From Chordibacter sp038110535 (GTDB lineage: Bacteria; Verrucomicrobiota; Verrucomicrobiia; Opitutales; Seribacteraceae), in NCBI GenBank assembly GCA_038110535.1, contig JAYNJW010000003.1, positions 22,928 to 86,927 on the forward strand: a DNA stretch of 64,000 nucleotides. The letters are read 5' to 3'. A program made the position numbers and the translations under genes. Under the pieces are notes generated by a model. It was given only the letters and a program-made list of their open reading frames with translations. It was not told where the DNA came from and searched no databases. Each line of letters opens with the position of its first letter. The first letter of the stretch is position 1. Shown piece after piece: positions 60,274-64,000 of the stretch.

Positions 60274-61418
60274 TGCCAAAAAAACATAAGGTTCTCTTAT
60301 TAACCAATTACAGAGAAGACCTGCAATTCAGTATGATCCAGTTCGGAGAACTCATGCTTGAAAACTCAACTTCCTGTGAAGATTTAAACATTAAAGATAT
60401 CTTTCCACTACCTGTATTTGGTGGACTCCCTTTACCCACTAAACTTACAAAGTGGGCATCTTACATCGACAAATTCTTTATCTTTCCTAAAAGGCTAGCG
60501 AACCACTTGAAGCAAAATCAAAGCATTGAGCTGGTACATGTAATTGACCAATCCTATTCTCCTTATCTAAAAATAGTAAAACAATCCTCTCCCGCTACAA
60601 GACTCCTTACTTGCCATGATTTAATTGCGATTCGAACAGCCCGAGGCGATTTCCCGAACGCACCAAAAACTTCTGCAACTGGAAAAAGACTCCAAAAATG
60701 GATTCAGTATTCGTTACCACTCGCCGATTTTTATGCCTGTGATTCTGATGAGACCCAAAATGATCTTAATCATATCGTTCCTCAATCTTCAAATTTCTCA
60801 AGGGTTATTCATCTTGGAACGCAAAGGAACTCCGCCAAATCATCAAACCCTAAATCTTTGGATCCTAATCTTTGTTTCGATCCTAGCGAAATAAACTATC
60901 TTTTGCATGTTGGCAGTGCTGCTTGGTATAAAAACAGGACAGCCGTTCTTAAATCCTTTTTTCATTCTAAAAATCAACCTAACGGTAAAAATCTAAAGTT
61001 GATTTTGGTAGGACCACCTCCACAAAGGCACGAGATAAATGCTGAATTGTCCAGTGCATTAAAGAGAAATTCAAGCGATGTAATTTGTTTGGTAAATATT
61101 TCGAGGGAAACGCTAATCCATCTTTATCTTCATGCTAAATTATTGCTTTTTCCTTCCTTTATTGAGGGCTTTGGATGGCCTCCGCTCGAAGCAGCAAGTC
61201 GGGGATGCTCAGTTATTACCACTAAAACAGGTGCGATTTATGATTTGCTGGGAGATAACGCAAAATATGTGGATCCTGGCGTGCAAGACTCTATTAATAA
61301 GGCGGTCACGGATGAACTGCAACAAAGGTCAGATAAAGATGTCCAAGTTTCCTTACCCAACAAGCAACAGTGCAGAGAAAACTATTATAAACTATATCGC
61401 CAATTACTAAAAAACTAG
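60273..61418 (+). CDS. glycosyltransferase family 4
   Basis: A 381-residue GT4 protein. M-P-K-K-H-K-V-L-L-L-T-N-Y at the start, C-H-D-L-I-A-I-R near the middle, H-V-G-S-A-A-W-Y-K-N-R at the second domain and E-G-F-G-W-P-P-L-E with the E-x7-E motif. I chose ATG 60273 (TAATG overlap with the previous stop) because the longer open frame upstream lies inside the polymerase gene and carries no GT sequence. Confidence 0.85.
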   Translation: MPKKHKVLLLTNYREDLQFSMIQFGELMLENSTSCEDLNIKDIFPLPVFGGLPLPTKLTKWASYIDKFFIFPKRLANHLKQNQSIELVHVIDQSYSPYLKIVKQSSPATRLLTCHDLIAIRTARGDFPNAPKTSATGKRLQKWIQYSLPLADFYACDSDETQNDLNHIVPQSSNFSRVIHLGTQRNSAKSSNPKSLDPNLCFDPSEINYLLHVGSAAWYKNRTAVLKSFFHSKNQPNGKNLKLILVGPPPQRHEINAELSSALKRNSSDVICLVNISRETLIHLYLHAKLLLFPSFIEGFGWPPLEAASRGCSVITTKTGAIYDLLGDNAKYVDPGVQDSINKAVTDELQQRSDKDVQVSLPNKQQCRENYYKLYRQLLKN

Positions 61419-61452
61419 CCGTTCAAATCGCTTCTACTCATAATTTCAATAA

Positions 61453-62322
61453 ATGATTACTAATCAGGTATCAAAAGTCCCCGTTTCTTTGTTTATTCCT
61501 TGTAAGAATGAAGAGGCAAATATCGAGAGATGCCTGAGGTCTGTCGATTGGATTGAAGAAAGGTTCGTGGTTGATTCCCAAAGTAAGGATAAAACTGTGG
61601 AAATTGCCGAGAGCCTTGGGGCAAAGGTAGCTCAATTCGAGTATAAAGGAGGCTGGCCGAAGAAAAAGAACTGGGCGTTGGAAAACCTGCCGTTCTCAAA
61701 TGAATGGGTCTTGATTCTCGATGCCGACGAGTTCCTTCCGCCCGAAGCGAAGGAAGAGATTGGAAGAATTGTCACCAACCCCGATGAGAAGCACGCGGGC
61801 TACTGGATTAACCGAAGGTACTTCTTTTTAGGAAAACCCCTCAATCATGCCTACTTTCCAAATTGGAATCTGCGACTTTTTCGACATAAACTGGGGAGAT
61901 ACGAAAAAATCACAGATCTTTCCACTGATAGTGGAGATCACGAGATACACGAGCATGTGGTAGTGCAGGGAAGCACAGGTAAATTAACTTCGGTCATGGA
62001 TCACCATGCCTTTCCTACGATCGAAAGTTTCGTGGAAAAGCATAATCGTTACTCCAACTGGGAAGCCATTGTCGAAAGTTCGGCAAAGGATGTTGAATCT
62101 ACCCTGCAACACGCTGCGGTGAAAGGGAAGCGAAGACTCCGCCGAATCTTCCGAAAACTCCCCTTTCGCCCCACCCTACGTTTCCTCTATGTTTACCTTT
62201 GGCAGGGAGGGATACTCGATGGTTGGCCAGGCTATGTGTTTGCCAGGCTACATGCCCAGTATGAATTTTTATCGCTGACCAAAGCCCGGGCAATTTCAAT
62301 AACCCGAAAAGAGACGAGGTAA
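61453..62322 (+). CDS. glycosyltransferase family 2, WaaE/KdtX-like
   Basis: A 289-residue GT2 protein of the LPS core beta-1,4-glucosyltransferase type: I-P-C-K-N-E-E-A-N-I near 16-25, V-D-S-Q-S-K-D-K-T near 40-48, I-L-D-A-D-E-F near 93-99 and a C-terminal amphipathic region with L-W-Q-G-G. GC-richer than most of the cluster. It is the last gene of the + strand block and overlaps the convergent gluQ gene by 27 bases at its 3' end, leaving no room for an intergenic terminator. Confidence 0.85.
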   Translation: MITNQVSKVPVSLFIPCKNEEANIERCLRSVDWIEERFVVDSQSKDKTVEIAESLGAKVAQFEYKGGWPKKKNWALENLPFSNEWVLILDADEFLPPEAKEEIGRIVTNPDEKHAGYWINRRYFFLGKPLNHAYFPNWNLRLFRHKLGRYEKITDLSTDSGDHEIHEHVVVQGSTGKLTSVMDHHAFPTIESFVEKHNRYSNWEAIVESSAKDVESTLQHAAVKGKRRLRRIFRKLPFRPTLRFLYVYLWQGGILDGWPGYVFARLHAQYEFLSLTKARAISITRKETR

Positions 62323-63108
62323 AGACCGAGTTGATTTGGATAACTTGTTTCCATCCGCATCCAGCAATAACTCGCAATGGTAAAAAGTAGGGCGAACCCA
62401 GCCCAATGCATCCCAAAGCAAGCACTGGCGGGCACTGGAAACGAGCAAGTCCTCGCCCCGCACCACTTCGGTGATCTGCATATTATGATCATCGACCACG
62501 GTTGCCAGTTCGTAGGCAGCCACTCCATCCTTTCGCCAAACTAAAAAGTCGGACAAATCGGATCCAACAAGGAATGATTGTTCGGCTTTTTTTATGTCCA
62601 TAAATTCTACCCGTTCACCCCAGTTTGTGCGAAAGCGCCAGTTGGTATTACCCGGAAAATCAATCTTGTTCAAGCTCATCGAAGCAGGTCGGAAACTTTG
62701 TGGAAAAAGATATTCTGAACCCATTGAATCCAATAATCCAAACCCCTGAATCTCCTTGCGCGATTTTACACAGGGGTAAATCAAATCCAGTTCGTACAAT
62801 TTCCTAAGTGCATCGAAATAAAAGTTTCCTCTTTTACTCTGCTCATAAGGTCCGTAACTGCCTCCAACATCAGGACCTTCATCCCAGTCCAGACCCATGC
62901 CTATAATATCCTCCAGACAGGCGCTTTCATATTCTTTGGTACAGCGGGCAGAATCAAGGTCATCCATCCGAAAAACGAGGGTGCCTCCAGCCGAACGGGC
63001 TCGATCCCATGCGGTTTGAAAGGTGCAAACATGGCCTTGGTGAAGAAAACCAGAAGGGGTAGGTGCCAATCGCCCACGGTATGCATGCTTCGCTTTCTCC
63101 TCGCTCAT
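62296..63108 (-). CDS. gluQ: glutamyl-Q tRNA(Asp) synthetase
   Basis: A 270-residue GluQ-RS, the truncated glutamyl-tRNA synthetase that attaches glutamate to queuosine in tRNA(Asp). R-L-A-P-T-P-S-G and the HIGH-type motif H23-Q-G-H26 are at 13-26, and K-L-S-K-S is the KMSKS motif near the C-terminus. The anticodon-binding domain of GluRS is missing, as expected. The zinc site usual in GluQ-RS is reduced to a single Cys (C113-V-K-S). It is a housekeeping gene outside the glycan cluster and convergent with it. ATG start. Confidence 0.88.
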   Translation of the reverse strand: MSEEKAKHAYRGRLAPTPSGFLHQGHVCTFQTAWDRARSAGGTLVFRMDDLDSARCTKEYESACLEDIIGMGLDWDEGPDVGGSYGPYEQSKRGNFYFDALRKLYELDLIYPCVKSRKEIQGFGLLDSMGSEYLFPQSFRPASMSLNKIDFPGNTNWRFRTNWGERVEFMDIKKAEQSFLVGSDLSDFLVWRKDGVAAYELATVVDDHNMQITEVVRGEDLLVSSARQCLLWDALGWVRPTFYHCELLLDADGNKLSKSTRSLPRLFSGY

Positions 63109-63189
63109 TGGTAAAAACTAAGATTTAAATGAATTGGTCTATTAAAAGAAGAAGAAAGAAGCACACTGCCCTATTTCCCAATCAAAAGT
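63109..63189. promoter_or_regulatory. divergent intergenic region between gluQ and the helicase gene
   Basis: An 81-base spacer between two diverging genes, so it must hold promoters for both. I cannot pick out convincing -35/-10 pairs. No ribosome-binding site stands out before either ATG. Confidence 0.4.
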
Positions 63190-64000
63190 ATGAAGTTTAG
63201 TGAACTGGGATTAAGCCCAAAAATTTTACAAGCTATTGAAGAGCTTGGTTATGAGACCCCCACCCCGATCCAGGAAAATGCAATCCCGCCCATTCTTGAA
63301 GGAAGAGACTTGGTTGGCTCTGCCCAGACCGGAACAGGCAAGACCGCGGCCTTTGCCCTGCCCTGTATTCATCGGTTGGGAAAGCATGGTGCCTGCCGGG
63401 CGCTCGCCCTTGCCCCCACCCGGGAGCTGGCGATTCAAATCGAAGAAAATTTCAATAAGTACGGAAAATTCCTGGACCTGCGCATGGCTCTGCTCTACGG
63501 GGGTGTGAAGTACGGCAAACAGCTGGAACAATTAAAAAATGAGCCCGATGTAATTGTGGCCACACCCGGTCGTTTATTGGATCACCTGAGTCAGGGAAAC
63601 CTGAGCCTGAAGAAAATCGAGATTCTTATTCTCGACGAGGTGGACCGGATGCTCGATATGGGATTTATCGAGGATGTGACCAAAATCATCCAAAAAACCC
63701 CAAGATCGAGACAAACTCTCCTCTTTTCGGCTACCATACCGGATACCGTTAGAAGACTTTCCGCATGGGCACTCAATAACCCTGCAGAAGCAAAGATAGA
63801 CATAAAGATATCGGCTGCAGATACAGTGAGCCATGCTTTATACCCCGTGCCCGCTATCCAAAAGTTTGATCTTTTGATCGCTCTGCTCGAACAAATTAAA
63901 TTCGAGAATTTAATCATCTTTTTTCAAACCCGCAGAGGAACCGATAAAATTAGCCACTGGCTTACTGAGCATGGACAAACTGTCCGCGTGCTCCACTCCG
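63190..64000 (+). CDS. DEAD-box ATP-dependent RNA helicase, N-terminal part (RhlE-like)
   Basis: The first 270 residues of a DEAD-box RNA helicase, cut by the right edge. Visible motifs in order: F-x-E-L-G-L with the Q motif T-P-I-Q (residues 22-25), A-Q-T-G-T-G-K-T (motif I), P-T-R-E-L-A (Ia), T-P-G-R (Ib), D-E-V-D in place of D-E-A-D (II), S-A-T (III) and I-I-F-F-Q-T-R-R-G (IV). It unwinds RNA in cold adaptation, decay or ribosome assembly. Much GC-richer than the glycan cluster. ATG start, unrelated to the cluster in function. Confidence 0.92.
   Translation, partial: MKFSELGLSPKILQAIEELGYETPTPIQENAIPPILEGRDLVGSAQTGTGKTAAFALPCIHRLGKHGACRALALAPTRELAIQIEENFNKYGKFLDLRMALLYGGVKYGKQLEQLKNEPDVIVATPGRLLDHLSQGNLSLKKIEILILDEVDRMLDMGFIEDVTKIIQKTPRSRQTLLFSATIPDTVRRLSAWALNNPAEAKIDIKISAADTVSHALYPVPAIQKFDLLIALLEQIKFENLIIFFQTRRGTDKISHWLTEHGQTVRVLHS

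Noticed and set aside
63226..63531. Open frames on both strands inside the helicase gene
   Set aside because: They arise from GC-rich codon bias of the DEAD-box gene, which has all motifs in its own frame.
1..64000. Insertion sequences, transposases, integrases, CRISPR arrays, tRNA or rRNA genes
   Set aside because: Looked for on both strands; no repeat arrays, transposase motifs or tRNA-like cloverleaf sequences were recognised.

Overview
The window is almost entirely one very large cluster for making and decorating a surface or secreted polysaccharide. From the left edge to about 62.3 kb every gene lies on the + strand. Genes are separated by at most about 40 bases and very often overlap by 1 to 22 bases, so the block looks like one or a few long, translationally coupled transcripts. 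The left edge cuts a gene, so the cluster continues upstream. Only at the right end does the context change: a convergent minus-strand glutamyl-Q tRNA(Asp) synthetase gene and a divergent DEAD-box RNA helicase gene (cut by the right edge) mark ordinary chromosome. The organism is a Gram-negative-like bacterium. Start codons are often TTG, and Shine-Dalgarno sequences are mostly weak or absent. A PVC-group (e.g. Verrucomicrobiota) origin is a guess only; no marker gene settles it. Two runs of 10 N (1500-1509 and 13894-13903) are assembly gaps, each inside a gene.

Layout. 0-7.2 kb: FkbM and class I methyltransferases, a polysaccharide deacetylase, GT4 and GT9 glycosyltransferases and a nucleotide-sugar SDR. 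7.2-11.3 kb: a DUF4956 membrane protein, a CotH-kinase protein fused to a beta-helix, and a VTC-domain protein. 11.3-15.1 kb: a glycosyltransferase and two tandem GT-C (GT39-like) membrane glycosyltransferases. 15.1-18.8 kb: an SGNH hydrolase, a carbamoyltransferase, an SxtJ-family protein and a DUF5989 protein. 18.8-24.4 kb: an Arn-like set (polyprenyl-phosphate GT2, sugar formyltransferase, aminotransferase, GT-C protein, SDR). 24.4-29.5 kb: an amino-sugar set (aminotransferase, hexapeptide acyltransferase, Gfo/Idh/MocA oxidoreductase) interrupted by a GT2 and a frameshifted GT-C gene. 29.5-50 kb: an AT-rich accessory stretch of GT2, GT4, GT9, GT61 and GT-C transferases and many methyltransferases. 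50-62.3 kb: a GC-richer end with a WcaF-like acetyltransferase, an SDR, a third aminotransferase, an acyltransferase-3 protein, a Wzy-like polymerase candidate and several GTs.

Taken together (inference), the genes predict a heteropolysaccharide carrying N-formyl and N-acyl amino sugars, carbamoyl, O-acetyl and O-methyl groups. Some sugars would be added from nucleotide donors in the cytoplasm (GT2/4/9/61) and others from polyprenyl-phosphate donors on the periplasmic face (paired DPM1-like GT2 and GT-C proteins). No flippase, ABC exporter, chain-length regulator or outer-membrane export protein is in the window. An unusual property is that several genes whose conserved N-termini are clear have no ATG, GTG or TTG available and seem to start at CTG, ATA or ATT, in some cases with exactly the same 4-base stop/start overlap used by their neighbours.
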